Below are positions 33,046 to 45,337 of a stretch of 64,000 nt of DNA, one piece after another (the stretch's first letter is position 1; each line of letters opens with the position of its first letter). A program made the translations under genes and the position numbers. The DNA comes from Mytilus galloprovincialis (taxonomy: Eukaryota; Mollusca; Bivalvia; Mytilida; Mytilidae). Under the pieces are notes generated by a model. It saw nothing but the letters and a program-made list of their open reading frames with translations. It was not told where the DNA came from and searched no databases. The stretch lies in NCBI RefSeq assembly GCF_965363235.1, contig NC_134847.1:72918268-72982267 (forward strand), in the 5' to 3' direction.

Positions 33046-33957
33046 AAGTCAAATCGGCACCTGGTCAAATCGGCACCCATAGAAAAAGTCAAATCGGCAC
33101 CTGGTTAAATCAGCATCTAGTCAAATCGGCACCTATTTAAAGTCAATTCGGCATCCAATAATATTTGATATAATATATGGGACTGGGACTATTATGCTAA
33201 GTTAGTAATTTAAGTATACTAGCATAATAGTCCCAAATATATATAGATATTTCTAAAAATGTATAAATTCGATCATGATTTATTTTGTTAAAAAGCATCA
33301 AGCTGTAAAAATACAAAAGTTGATCATTTAAAGTTTTCTCAACATTATGTGACTGATGTTTTCATGGTTTTGATAAATTTTCTTTTCAATTAATAAATAA
33401 TTTTAATCAAGTACATAGTGAAAACACAATGTAACACCAGCTTTTGTTTCGCATATTTCTGTCATATTTTCACAACTATATGATATAATCTAATAGCGAG
33501 AATTAATAGATTCTTAATACACAAACATGATTAGACCACAAAAAGACTTTTTATGGATATATGTGGTATCAGGAGAAATTAAAATTCGAATGTAAACTAT
33601 TCAGGTATCCTCATTTCCATTGTGAGGACAAGGATAATAGCACGAAATGTTAGGTTAAAGTATATAAATTTGAATTTAAAGATTGAACTAGAACATTTTT
33701 AAAGATAAACTTGTATCATCTGGTGTAAGAAAATGTGTGTCAAAAAACTTATAACTTGTACAAAAACCCTGTACAAATTATAAATTGTACAAAGTTATAT
33801 TTTGTACACATCATATATTAAACAAATTTAACATGGGTGCCGAATTGACTACATCAAGTGCCGATTTAACAGGTGCCAATTTGACTAGGTGCCGATTTGA
33901 CTATACTGGGTGCCGATTTGACCAAGTGCCGATTTAACCAGGTGCCGATTTGACTAG
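33046..33957. mobile_element. Foldback-like element with repeat-array termini
   Basis: The left arm (33046-33156) holds about six units of AGTCAAATCGGCACCTGG type. The right arm (33835-33957) holds about seven units of the same motif in reverse complement. The 680-bp core is AT-rich and non-coding. Inverted ends built of short tandem repeats are the hallmark of foldback elements. Confidence 0.75.
33185..33234. repeat. 15-bp perfect hairpin inside the foldback element
   Basis: GGGACTATTATGCTA at 33185-33199 pairs perfectly with 33220-33234 across a 20-bp loop. Confidence 0.85.
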
Positions 33958-34300
33958 ATGCATGGCAAGTCACGGCAATGTCTTCATAGTAATACCCCTT
34001 TTTGTAGTAGCCAGGTAATTAATTGTTTTACACTATTTTATGCCCAGGGATGAGTACAAGATCAGCTGCTTTGTTAATATTCATATTGTTAGGTTGTGTA
34101 TGCACGATTTTATATAATTTAATTTCTGTTTTCTATGTATTTGGTGGTGTTCCGTAACATAGGAAATTAATACAAATAAAACCACATCAACACGATTACA
34201 GTGCTTTCATTCCCCAGTACTTTACTGTTCCCGCTTCTTTCAATCATTGAAAATATTTTGCTTTTCACCAACATTGTGTGTAGCTTTAGAATTCATAATC

Positions 34301-37300
34301 ATGATCCGAACATCCAAGAATATAAAAACAGGAGACAAAAGAATCCATTCCGATATGGAAGGTGATAATGTTCCTCCTAATAGTAATACAAATGATTGTA
34401 ATGTGGATGTTTTCAGCAGTGATTTACAATTAAGTTTCAGATATGAGGAAGACCCGAGATCGTTGTTTATTATAGGATATCATAGATTTCTTGGTAGGAA
34501 TGTTCATCACAAAGAGTTCATGAGAAAACATTACTTAAATCCAGATGAAGATTATTTAGCAAAGGAGAGTTGTCTTCAGTTTGCATTGGCTGAATGGGAA
34601 AACATGATAAACACTGAAGTCATCAATGATGTTCAGGCGGTAGATGTGTTTCAAATGAATCAAGAATTAGAAAAACCCTTCTTACACTCTGCTTTTAATG
34701 AATATTTATTGAAAGAAGATAAAAAGTTTGAAGGCTCAGAACTTTTAGAACATGTAAAAGAGAAGAAAAAACTTCTGCAAGAAACATGTCAAAAGTATGT
34801 AAAGCTTTTAATTTTGCATGTACATGTAACTAAGGCGATAACTGTATTGTAATTTAAACTCTTACAGCATCAATTGCTGATTTGATGATTGAATAAACAT
34901 GATAACATTGTCTAATGAAACTGATCATGCTGATAGAAACAAGATTAAAACTCTGTCATATGTTCATATGATATGTTGTCTGCCCTTGCATACAACTGTG
35001 TGTTTATGTTTTCATAGTGAATTGAAGCCATGCAAATTACTAATAAAAATGAATGTTACAAATGTTGGTGGATATATCAAGTTTCTGCAGACAGTTTCAA
35101 GAATTCACAAGTGCCCACTAAAATTAAAGAATTTATATCATGTATATATCGATACAGATACAGATGGAACAAAGAGTAGACAACTCATAAGTATTTGTAA
35201 TAACAGTAAACACATGCATGCAGCTATGTTTAACATTTTCTCTAATAGCCCTTTAGACAATGTTAGAGTTAAATCTGTGACTGATGACTTGCTTTAGAAA
35301 ATATTTATTTGTTTTCTTCTATTTTTCAGAATATATACAAAGATTAAATTGTTTTCAGATCAATTATTAAGTGTAGTCAGTCATAAGAAAAGTGCTTCTG
35401 AGAGAATGATGCAGGATTTATTCCTGTCCTTTGTAAAGATATTTGATCTAACAATTTTGTAAGTACATGTACATGTAGTTATTTTCAATGAGTTGTGAAA
35501 ACCTTAAAGGAAAGTTTTCTTAATTTTTTGGGGTTTATTTTTTGTATATATACCTCCACTTAAATAATTACATAAAGAATACTATAAGAGGTGGGAGATA
35601 CCAAAGGGACATTTGATAATCATGATAATCATGAGTGAGAAAAAAAAAACACACCTGAAAAATTCACGTTATAAAAGAATACAACAGCGTGAACAAAAAT
35701 TTGACAAAGTTCACAAAACTGTACATAGAAATTAAAGCTTAAGACTGGGCAACATGAACACAACAAAAAACTGGGGATGAATTCAGCAGGTTCACTGGAA
35801 GGGTTGACATTTTCTGCTCCACATCTTGAACATGTGCCTCCCTTCATGCTTATCATGCTTATGTAGCTGATGGAATTGCAAATTCTGGTGATTAGTCTCA
35901 TTCTGTGATGCAACAATCAAGAACAAAAGGACAGGATTGTGGTTACGATAATTGACACATACATCATTTGTACATTTTACATGTATGGGTGTGGGAATTC
36001 TCGCTTCATTGAAGACCCATAAGGCATTCGGCTGTTGTCTGCTCTATGGTCGGGTTGTTGTCGCTTTGACACATTCCCAATTTCCTTTCTCAGTGTTATG
36101 TCCATCTCGTCTTTGAAACAGATATTACTACATGTAGATTACATTGCATAAACTGGTTTATACATATATGATATACCATGTATACATTGTACATTAAAAA
36201 TGTAAATGTTTTACAACTGATTGTTCTACGTGTACATATATTCACACATAATTTAAAACTAATAAATGATAATGTAGATTTTTGTGCAATATTTTTGTTA
36301 TAACTTGTTCATTGACTCAAATTTACCACTAAATCTAAAATAGATATGCTTTTCACCACCATTTTAAATGGTTGGAGTCTCAAAATGACCATTAAATACA
36401 ATTGTTATAAAAATTAAACATAACCTACCCCAAAAATACTATTTCAATGAGATTTTATTACAATGTAAATAGTACTAGTATTAAACCAAATGACTTATTA
36501 TCATTCATGAAGTTTTGCAGTTTATTTTATCTTAAATTGGTACATTTAACTTGCTTAAATCTACTAAATTTTTTTGGTGATGCATTTATATAATTGGAAT
36601 ATCAGTACTGTACTTGAAGAGTTGGTGCTGTCAATTAGAATTTGAAAATGCCTGTTCCTGCAATGCGATGTCAATAAAACTGCATTTGAGACTTTCAAAA
36701 AAATGATTGACAGTGGCAACTACAGACTAAAGTACTGTTATTTCTTAAATCTATGGAAGTGTGATGTACAGCATACAATTGCTATGAAATGTCCCCTGTA
36801 AAATTACCTTTTTATTACTGTCTCAAACATAACACATAATAACATGTACATAAAATTGAGAATGGAAATGGGGAATGTGTTGAAGAGACAATGTCAAACC
36901 AAACAAAAAATAAGTTAACAGTCGAAGGCCGCCAAACCGTTCTTCCAAACTATGACAGTCAGAAAAGTCAAGCACCTAGAGGCGAGCTTCAGCTGGGCCC
37001 TAAACAAAAAATTGTACTAGTTCAAAACTAGTGAAATTGTTTATTTATCACTGAAACCCTTCTGTATATGTACCATGTTATTTATTCCTCCTATACATGT
37101 ACATATATTTAACCTGAATGAATTTTTATTTTCTGTACAGTGATACAACATATTCGCCAAACCTTGGCTTTTATTTTCATAATGGAAGAAATGTAATACA
37201 ATCAGAGCCAGATGCGTTAATTTTAAGCAATAAACTAACGCCTGAGATGGAAATAGAATCCAAAGTTATAGCTGTAGTGAAGGTTAGTTGCTGTAAATGT

Positions 37301-39417
37301 CACATTTTCTTGCTGCTTATAGTTTGCTATGAGATTTGGGTTTTGCTCATTGTTGAAGCCGTATAATGGTCAACCGTTTTTTACTTCTACATTTGTACAT
37401 GTACATCATTTCAATTGGTCTCTGGTGGAGAGTTAATTCATTGGCTATCATACCACATCCTTTTTTAATATCATACAAAAGAGAAAAAGATGCTTTATCG
37501 ATAAAATTTGGTTATTTATGTAGAATACAGGTTAGTTAAGATAACTGTAAGTCATTCATGGTTCTGTGAACTTATAAGTTTATGAGCTTACATTTACATG
37601 TAGAGGTCAACTTTCCAATTACCATGCAGTTCTGATTTTATATATTTGATATGGAATAAACATGCACAGATATTATACAAAACATTTTAAATTAAGCCTG
37701 TACTAAATTTAATGTTACATTCTGCATACATCAACTACTAAACTTGTTTATTCTATTACTAATCTAAGGTAAGACAAAACTACAGTAACGACAGAAGAAA
37801 TGAACCACCAGATAAGAAATTGAAGGTCAGATCTGTTGCTAGGGATAAAATGACTGGAAATATTGCTGCTGAACACATAGATCCTTTATTAAAAGGTCAA
37901 CATATTGGTGATATGTTAGCAGTTGCTGAATCCTCATCTGTTTTTGGACAAAATGGAGTTTTTGGATTCATTGTTCAAGGAACAAAGGTTAGTTTTATCA
38001 TTGAACAGTACATTCTATTTTGAACTCTTTAATTATGGAGTGTTTAGATTGTTATAACCTGCCTAATTTTATCTCTGTTAAAAAAGTGTTTTAACCCCAT
38101 AATGACTACTCGAAGGATCCAGAAATTTGCATAAGGAGGGTTTGGAATTGTCTGCCATCAGTTGGCCCAATCAAGTCAGACTTCATTGATTCCCTAAATA
38201 ATCAACCAAATTTTCCCCATAAAATGGAAAGGGAGGGTATGTCAATCTCTTCACGAAACCGTAAAACATCAAGATCAAGAAATTACATCTGAAGTAAACA
38301 AATTAGAATCTTTTTTACTTTTTGTAAGTTTCAAAGTAAAAATTTCTAACATGTCTAATAAATGGACTTAGTTTTTGGCAGTCAACATTACACTTTTACA
38401 ATAACAGCAGCATTTTCAGTCAAGACACAAGGTTCTGCAAGACCCATTAACATTTGTATGCCCGATTTATGGGCATTATGTTTTTTCGGTCTGTGCTACC
38501 GTTCATCAGTCTGTTTGTCCGTTCTTCTGTCCATCTATCTGTCTGTCCTGCTTCAGGTTAAAGTTTTTGGTTGAGGTAGTTTTTGATGAAGTTGAAGTCC
38601 AATCAACTTGAACTTTAGTACACATATTCCATATGATATGATCTTTTTAATTTAATGCCAAATCAGAGTTTTGACCCCAATTTCACGGTCCACTGAACAT
38701 AGAAAATGATAGTGCAAGTGGGGGATCCGTGTATTATTGACATATTCTTGTTTTTACTTTTATTGGTTTCATTCAAGCCATTTACTACATAGAAATAAAA
38801 TCAACAAAGGAACTGTTTAATTAGATACTAGTACACAGATGTATAAAAAAGTTTTGGGAGTGTATACCAATACACATTTAAACCCAAAAAAGAGGTCAAT
38901 AATACTCAAGTGTCATCAATATATGTCAAGCTCTTAACCATTTTAAATCAGAAAAGTGGTAGACTAATTTAAAGGAAAAAAAAACAGATCATCAAATACC
39001 GAATTTATTGTATCTTAAGAAATCCTTGATTAGAATTGTGTATGCTGACAAGTGTTTCATCTACATCACTATTGTATACTTTCTATTTTTAGAACAAAAC
39101 AATTGTCTATGGTCTCCATTGAAAATTTATGCTTTTGCTTCATCTAAGCAAATTAGGGAACAAGAGTATCAATAATTGTTAGCTAATACTACTAACTGTT
39201 ATTCTAGTTTTAATATATATATGCTTATATCATTTTACAGGTTACCTTAGTATCTCTAGAAACTAAAAAGGAATACTTTGAATATATAAAGACAAAAGAT
39301 CAAAAATTGTTTGAAGCAGAAGTCACTTACAGTAAAGAATGTAACTTTTTATCGAAGAATGGGCGAAAAGAGTTAATTCCAATACTTTTGGGAATGGAAA
39401 AGTTAGTGAAACTCTGA
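34301..39417 (+). CDS. Unrecognised five-exon gene, 386-aa protein
   Basis: Exons 34301-34794, 35330-35458, 37141-37282, 37769-37987 and 39241-39417. All junctions have GT/AG sites and matching phases (2, 2, 0, 0) and give 387 codons with the stop. The first ATG of the open frame is at 34301. No signal peptide or membrane segment is seen. The N-terminal half is acidic and helical (FIIGYHRFLGRNVHHKEF, LKEDKKFEGSELLEHVKEKKK). The C-terminal half has SEPDALIL, VIAVVKV, then QHIGDMLAVAESS and VFGFIVQGTKVTLVSLE. That pattern recalls restriction-endonuclease-like (PD-(D/E)XK) folds, but the Glu expected before the Lys is Val, so catalysis is doubtful and the match is only a guess. Possible poly(A) signals lie at 39663 and 39712. 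The gene model is firm; the function is unknown. Confidence 0.7.
35018..35297 (+). other. Possible alternative terminal exon of the 386-aa gene
   Basis: A good acceptor (TTTATGTTTTCATAG) precedes 92 open codons ending at TAG 35295-35297. The phase also fits exon 1 (Asn at the joint). No phase-compatible donor leads on to exon 35330-35458, so it would be a last exon of a shorter form. It may be a chance frame. Confidence 0.35.
35588..35960 (-). repeat. Intronic copy of mussel interspersed repeat
   Basis: Diverged relative of 26055-26330 (AGATACCAAAGGGACATT, TGGGCAACATGAACACAAC, GAACATGTGCCTCCCTT). The open frame on its minus strand is not a gene. Confidence 0.55.
36856..37030. repeat. Intronic copy of a second mussel repeat family
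   Basis: Contains GGGGAATGTGTTGAAGAGAC and CAGTCGAAGGCCGCC. Relatives lie at 50127-50440 and 62400-63080. An inverted trace (TCGGGTTGTTGTCGCTTTGA) lies near 36000-36110. Confidence 0.55.
37300..37470 (+). repeat. Intronic copy of repeat ending GGTGGAGAGTT..ATACCACAT
   Basis: It begins just after exon 37141-37282. It shares TTTGCTCATTGTTGAAGCCGT and the terminal block with the 420-bp insertion at 62531-62950. Confidence 0.55.
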
Positions 39418-39662
39418 ATGAAAATAAGATATTAAAATCAAATCTCTGAATGACTGAAAATAAGAGATTAAAATAAATATCTAGGAATTGTTGTTGAATG
39501 ACTGATAACATGCTTTTTGCACACCTCCATGATAAAGTTAGTTAGATCTACTTAAGGACAAAATATAGCAAAAGGTTTGTTTTGTTTACAACACGATTAT
39601 TTAGATGTGTGAAAAAAGACATTGGAAAGAGACATGGAATTATAGCAAGCTTGCCTAAAATG

Positions 39663-39717
39663 AATAAATCAAATTGAAATTCGAACATAAGTATATGAAG
39701 AAAAAATTTATAATAAA
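39663..39717 (+). terminator. Candidate poly(A) signals
   Basis: AATAAA at 39663-39668 and 39712-39717, 246 and 295 bp after the stop of the five-exon gene. Confidence 0.35.
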
Positions 39718-41520
39718 GAAAACAAAAAGGTTTTACAACATTTCATATTCTTTTATTGACAAAATGAAAAAGACAAAAAAAATCAGAAAATATGTTGCAT
39801 CACAATAAAAATATATGTTTAACAATTGTTTTTATGTATTGCTGAATGTTGCATTTTGATTAGTATCTGACTGAATTTAGTTTTGTCAATTATTACTTAC
39901 ACATTATGAATTTGTAAGAAATGTAAGCAAAGAGAACAGAGGACTTAGTTGATTATATTTATGTGTGAGAACTTTATATAGAAAAATTGATCAGCAAGAC
40001 AAGATCTACAAATAAGTCAACATGGGTGAAATGGTATGATGACTTTTACCATTATGTTTTAGTTTTTGCCATTCATCTGAAAATCAATAAAAGATAGCAA
40101 GAAAATGTCATGTAACAAAAATGACCAGCAATCAAAGGTCTACAAATAAGTTATAATTCACTTCCTTAAGAGGAGTGATTATAAGATTTTTTTTTACCTT
40201 TTTGGTGTTTCTAGTAAAAATTAAAGATGATAGATTTTAGAAACTGATAACAGAAAATTATCAGCAATACAAGATCAGAATAAAAGAAACTTTTGTGATG
40301 AATTCTATTCTAGTCTTATTCTACATTGTTGTAGAGTACATTGTTGAAGAGGCACATAGACATTAGCATAAGAGCTTCCAGTTTTTATGTGACTTTAATA
40401 TAATGTCAGAAATAATACATGACATTTTCCAAATATATTATTTAGAATTAATAAATATGTGCACTTGACAGGCCTTATTTAACCTTGATCTCTATTTTAT
40501 AGATCCATTTTGATTGATTAGTATTCTAAAATGTAGGGAGTCTTGAAAATTTTGACTGCAGATCTGATATTTGTGTATCTGAAAAAAAAATAAACAGGAA
40601 TAAAAGAAATTGCTAGAAACATAGCTCAGTACAACATCAGCTACCAGCTACTTAACAAGACAAATAACAAAGAATAATACATGGTCCAAATATACAGACT
40701 TAAGTGGATTAATGGATAATGTCTTTTAAAATAAGTGGTTCATGTTGATTGGTTTATTTTCTCAATGTTTAAATTAGTTCATCTTGTTGGCAGTTTCAAA
40801 AATAATCTTTTTTGAAATAATTGAGCCAAATAGTTTGAAACTGAGCAGTAAGAAGTTTTCACCCTATCGAATGAAAAAATAGTTTGTGTCATCTGATGTT
40901 ATAAACTTTTTAAAAATATCTCATTTAAAACCACTGGACCAATTTCTACCAAATGTTTGGCTGAAAGATCTTTAAGGTGTTAAGTTTGATATTTTCAGGT
41001 TCAAAAAGTAAGATCACAACAAAACCGAACACTGAGGAACATTTAAAAAGGAGGTCCCTAATCAAATGGCAAATTCAAAGATCTAATACATCAAACGAAT
41101 GGATAGCAGCTATCATATTCCTGACTTGGAACAAGCATTTTCTTATGTAGAAAATGGTGGATTAAACCTGATTTTATAGATAGCTTAACAGCTCACTTGT
41201 ATGACAGTGTGGCATAAACTTCCATCCAAGCTCATCAACCAACATGGAAATCAAGACTAAAAATAGAACTTATGCAAGATATTCTCTAATATTTGTATGC
41301 ATGTATAATGAAACCATAATGGATCTGACCAAGCAAAAATATTTTCATAACTTTAATGACAAATATTTTTACAAGTTGAGTCATGCTGAGTGACTCCTTG
41401 GATACTCTAGTGCTATAAATGTTATCAACTCTGGTCAATGAGACAGCATTGGTTGTCTCACAGTAGACTGTTCTCAACACTTATGTGGAATTTTCTTGGT
41501 TCATACCCTTGCAAGAGCAC
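39718..41520. other. 1.8 kb without recognisable features
   Basis: AT-rich DNA, with no exon-like frame, RNA gene or repeat structure seen. Confidence 0.45.
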
Positions 41521-41675
41521 CATAGGCGGATCCAGGGGGGGGCCTGGCCGGGCCCCCCTTTCGTGGGAAAAGTTTGGTTGATTATATAGGGAATCATTGA
41601 AGCATGACTGGAGCGGGCCCCCCTTAGGTCAGTCAGCGCCCCCCTCCCTTTAGGAAAAGTTCTGGATCCGCCACT
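41521..41675. mobile_element. Short MITE with GGCGGATCCAG termini
   Basis: Perfect 11-bp inverted ends at 41525-41535 and 41662-41672, extendable to CA..GGCGGATCC / GGATCCGCCACTG. The 5-bp direct repeat AGCAC sits on both sides. The interior is strongly G/C-rich against the AT background. This CAGTGGCGGATCC end is one I associate with hAT-type MITEs, though their usual target duplication is 8 bp. Confidence 0.6.
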
Positions 41676-42826
41676 GAGCACATTGGAAATTGTTTTTGTG
41701 CTATTTGGCCACTTAACACAAACTATTAATATGAAAATCATGGATTTAATTCTATCATAGCATTGTTATGTTCTGCAAAGTATCCTAAGATTCGTCCTAA
41801 GTCATAGATAAGACAAATTTTAGGATGGACTTAAGATCAATTTAGGACACTCTTAAGTTGTGTCTCGAAGCTATATCAGACGTAGACGTCCTTAGAAACA
41901 TATCTTAAGTCGATATTTTAAATCGTTAGAATTTTTTTTTTATTAATAACGAAACCAATTAATAAAATTGTTTACGAATTTAAAATTACATGTATAGAAT
42001 TAAATCCATGATTTTAAATGTAATACTAAAATTATATCAAAAAGGATTGTAATTTAAACTGGAAAACAATTTGTTTTGAAATGAGAATTGCATTGGTAGT
42101 ATTATCGTAAGAACAAAGTTCAAAGTTTAAAATAATACATTATTATACGACCGCAAAAATTTTAATTTTTTGGTCGTATATTGCTATCACGTTGGCGTCG
42201 TCGTCGTCGTCGTCCGAATACTTTTAGTTTTCGCACTCTAACTTTAGTAAAAGTTAATAGAAACCAATGAAATTTTAACACAAGGTTTATGACCACAAAA
42301 GGAAGGTTGGGATTGATTTTGGGAGTTTTGGTCCCAACATTTTAGGAATTAGGGGCCAAAAAGGGCCCAAATAAGCATTTTCTTGGTTTTCGCACTATAA
42401 CTTTAGTTTAAGTAAATTGAAATCTATGAAATTTTGACACAAGGTTTATGACAACAAAAGGAAGGTTGGGATTGATTTTGGGAGTTTTGGTTCCAACAGT
42501 TTAGGAATTAAGGGCCAAAAAAGGGCCCAAATAAGCATTATTTTTGGTTTTTGCACCATAACTCTAGTATAAGTAAATAGAAATCTATGAAATTTAAACA
42601 CAAGGTTTATGACCATAAAAGGAAGGTTGGGTTTGATTTTGGGAGTTTTGGTCCTAACAGTTTAGGAATAAGGGGCCCAAAGGGTCCAAAATTGAACTTT
42701 GTGTGATTTCATCAAAAATTGAATAATTGGGGTTCTTTGATATGCCGAATCTAACTATGTATGTAGATTCTTAATTTTTGGTCCCGTTTTCAAATTGGTC
42801 TACATTAAGGTCCAAAGGGTCCAAAG

Positions 42827-42975
42827 TTCGTGTTGTTTATTCTTTAGTTTTCTATGTTGTGTCGTGTGTACTATTGTTTTTCTGTTTGTCTTTTTCATTT
42901 TTAGCCATGGCGTTGTCAGTTTGTTTTGGATTTATGAGTTTGACTGTCCCTTTGGTATCTTTCGTCCCTCTTTTA
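42827..42975 (-). repeat. Nested mussel repeat within the 3.2-kb element
   Basis: Inverted, truncated member of the 26055/35588 family (TAGCCATGGCGTTGTCAG, CCCTTTGGTATCTTTCG). The element sequence resumes after it with TTAAACTTAGTTTG. The hydrophobic open frames here are by-products. Confidence 0.6.
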
Positions 42976-43019
42976 AACTTAGTTTGATTTTAACAAAAAT
43001 TGAATCCTTGGGGTTCTTT

Positions 43020-43978
43020 TGCGTACTGACGTTGTTTATCATCTTAATTGCGTGTTATATTATTCTTTTATTTGTCTTTATTAATATTACTTTTACTGTT
43101 GTCTGTTTTTTGAGATATCCTTTTGACGTAACTCTGTGCTTATGTATCCCATCCTACTTTCCTATTTTATGATGTGACTCTGTACCTATGTATCTTGTCA
43201 TACTTTGAATGACAAAATTATTTTATGATGTGACTCTGTACCTATGTATCTTGTCATACTTTGAATGACAAAATTATTTTATTCATTAATATTACTTTTA
43301 CTGTTAACCAACTTTTTTTGTGATATACATTTTACGTGACTCTGTAATTATGTATCACGTCATACTTTGAACCACACTATTATTTTATTTATTATTATTA
43401 CTTTAACTGCTAAGTCAGTGTTTGTTATATCTATTTTGCGTGACTGTATTTATGCATCCCGTCATACTTTGAACGACAAAATTATTTCATGTCTACCTGT
43501 GCGAATTTCAAACGCGCAATTTTACACCAGTACCCATACCCTCCTTCCTTGATGGGTGCATTTTACATAGACAAATATAATCGTATAATATAATCAAAAT
43601 GAGGATGTTAATTTGATGTATGCCTTTTTGTGCTTCTTCGTTACATTTGTTGTTTTTATAGTGATTAAGATGATAACACAATGTTGACTGCTGTACCCCT
43701 ATTTTTGACATTTTTACCTATTATGTCTATTTGTTTTGTTCACGCATCGGTGACTATATAATGGAATTTGATGCGACTGTCATACAAGTGAGAGGTTTAG
43801 CTAGCTATAAAACCAGGTTCAATCCACCATTTTCTACATTTGAAAATTCCTGTACCAAGTCAGGAATATGACAGTTCTTGTCCATTCGTTTTTGATGCGT
43901 TTTGTTATTTGATTTTGCCATGTGATTATGGACTTTCCGAATTGATTTTCTTCTGAGTTCAGTATTTTTGTGATTTTA
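43020..43978. repeat. Nested insertion with degenerate tandem repeats
   Basis: It interrupts GGGTTCTTT...TGATATGC of the host element. A 56-bp unit is present twice in identical form (43171-43226, 43227-43282), with diverged relatives near 43040-43170, 43320-43380 and 43430-43490. After that comes a mussel repeat segment (TAGCTAGCTATAAAACCAGG, AAGTCAGGAATATGACAG). Confidence 0.6.
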
Positions 43979-44459
43979 CTTTTTGATATGCTGAATTTAA
44001 AAATGTACTTAGATTTTCAATTATTGGCCTAGTTTTCAAGTTGGTCCAAATGGGGGCCCAAAATTAAACTTTGTTTGATTTCATCAAAAATTGAATAAAT
44101 GGGTTCTTTGATATGCCAAATCTAACTGTGTATGTAGATTCTTAATTTTTGGTCCAGTTTTCAAATTGGTCTACATTAAGGTCCAAAGGGTCCAAAATTA
44201 AACTAAGTTTGGTTTTAACAAAATTTAAATTCTTGGGCTTATTTGATATGCTTTATCTAAATATGTACTTTGATTATGGATTATGGGCCTAGTTTTCAAG
44301 TTGGTCCAAATCAGGATTCCATATCAAGTATTGTGCAATAGCAAGAAATTTTCAATTGCACAGTATTGCACAATAGCAAGAAATATCTAATTGCACAATA
44401 TTGTGCAATAGCAATTAATTTTCAATTGGAGTTATCTTTCTTTGTATAGAATAGTAGTT

Positions 44460-44742
44460 GATAATATATGTTGGAAATTTGCCAGACATGACTATGATGT
44501 CTTTTTCTATTTTTCTTTACCAATAACTTTATGTAAATAACTTCATTGGAAATTTGCCAATATAAAATGTTGCTGATGAAGCTTTTTTTCCTTATCTTAT
44601 CTAAAATGTTTTTAGATAATGTATGTTGGACATTTGCCAGACATGACTATGATGTCATTTTCTATTTTTATTTGCCAATAACTTTATGCAAATAACTTCA
44701 TTGGAAATTTGCCAATATAAAATGTTGCTGATGAAGTTTTTT
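44460..44742 (+). repeat. Direct repeat pair in the 3.2-kb element
   Basis: About 128 bp at 44460-44588 recurs at 44615-44742 (GCCAGACATGACTATGATGT; TTGCCAATATAAAATGTTGC), roughly 93% identical. It is preceded at 44320-44430 by three short copies of TTGCACAATA/TAGCAAGAAAT. Confidence 0.75.
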
Positions 44743-45337
44743 TTATTGTTTTATACAATAAACAATGTATATTCACTTTTACTACCAACCAATCTTTACC
44801 ATTCAGTGATAACAAGCACTTTATTTTACATTTTAATATTTTATGATGTCTTTAAAAGAGTAGTTAGTGTTGCAAACTCCATTAGAAATTTGAATTGATA
44901 TCAGTTTTGGAAAAAGGGAAACTGGGATGTGAAAAAAAAGGGGGGGGTTTAATTTTTCTCATTTCAGATTTCATAAATAAAAAGAAAATTTCTTCAAACA
45001 TTTTTTTGAGAGGATTAATATTCAACAGCATAGTGAATTGCTCAAAGGCAAAACAAACTTTTAAGTTCATTAGACCACATTCATTCTGTGTCAGAAACCT
45101 ATGCTGTGTCAACTATTTAATTTTAGATTTAAAAAGTTTGAAGAAGAAATCTTTAATTGATTTGTAAAATCTTGAAATTTGTTTTGTGTAAAAAAAAAAC
45201 CCATGTAATGTCAAAAATTTGATCACAATCCAAATTCAGAGCTGTATCACGCTTGAATGTTTTGTCCATACTTGCCCCAACTGTTCAGGGTTCGACCTCT
45301 GCGGTCGTATAAAGCTGCGCCCTGCGGAGCACCTGGT

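Larger units (their letters stand above)
42144..45337. mobile_element. 3.2-kb composite non-autonomous element inserted in block A
   Basis: Block B has the uninterrupted site (ATTAT joined to TTCTATAT), which fixes the ends to within a few bases. The left end begins TATACGACCGCA and folds on itself (42144-42152 with 42172-42180). The right end contains the inverse, TGCGGTCGTATA (45300-45311), then GCTGCGCCCTGCGGAGC. A (GTC)n tract lies at 42196-42213. Three related paragraphs follow (AAGGAAGGTTGGGATTGATT type). The element is a well-known bivalve repeat by memory. Nested insertions are listed separately. No transposase is seen. Confidence 0.7.

Noticed and set aside
41481-41741. 86-codon frame rich in Gly and Pro
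   Set aside because: It spans the short MITE at 41521-41675 and its flanks. The composition is that of the MITE.
42795-43172. Hydrophobic 125-codon frame resembling a membrane protein
   Set aside because: It runs across the boundary of a nested mussel repeat and the host element. The hydrophobicity comes from T-rich repeat DNA.
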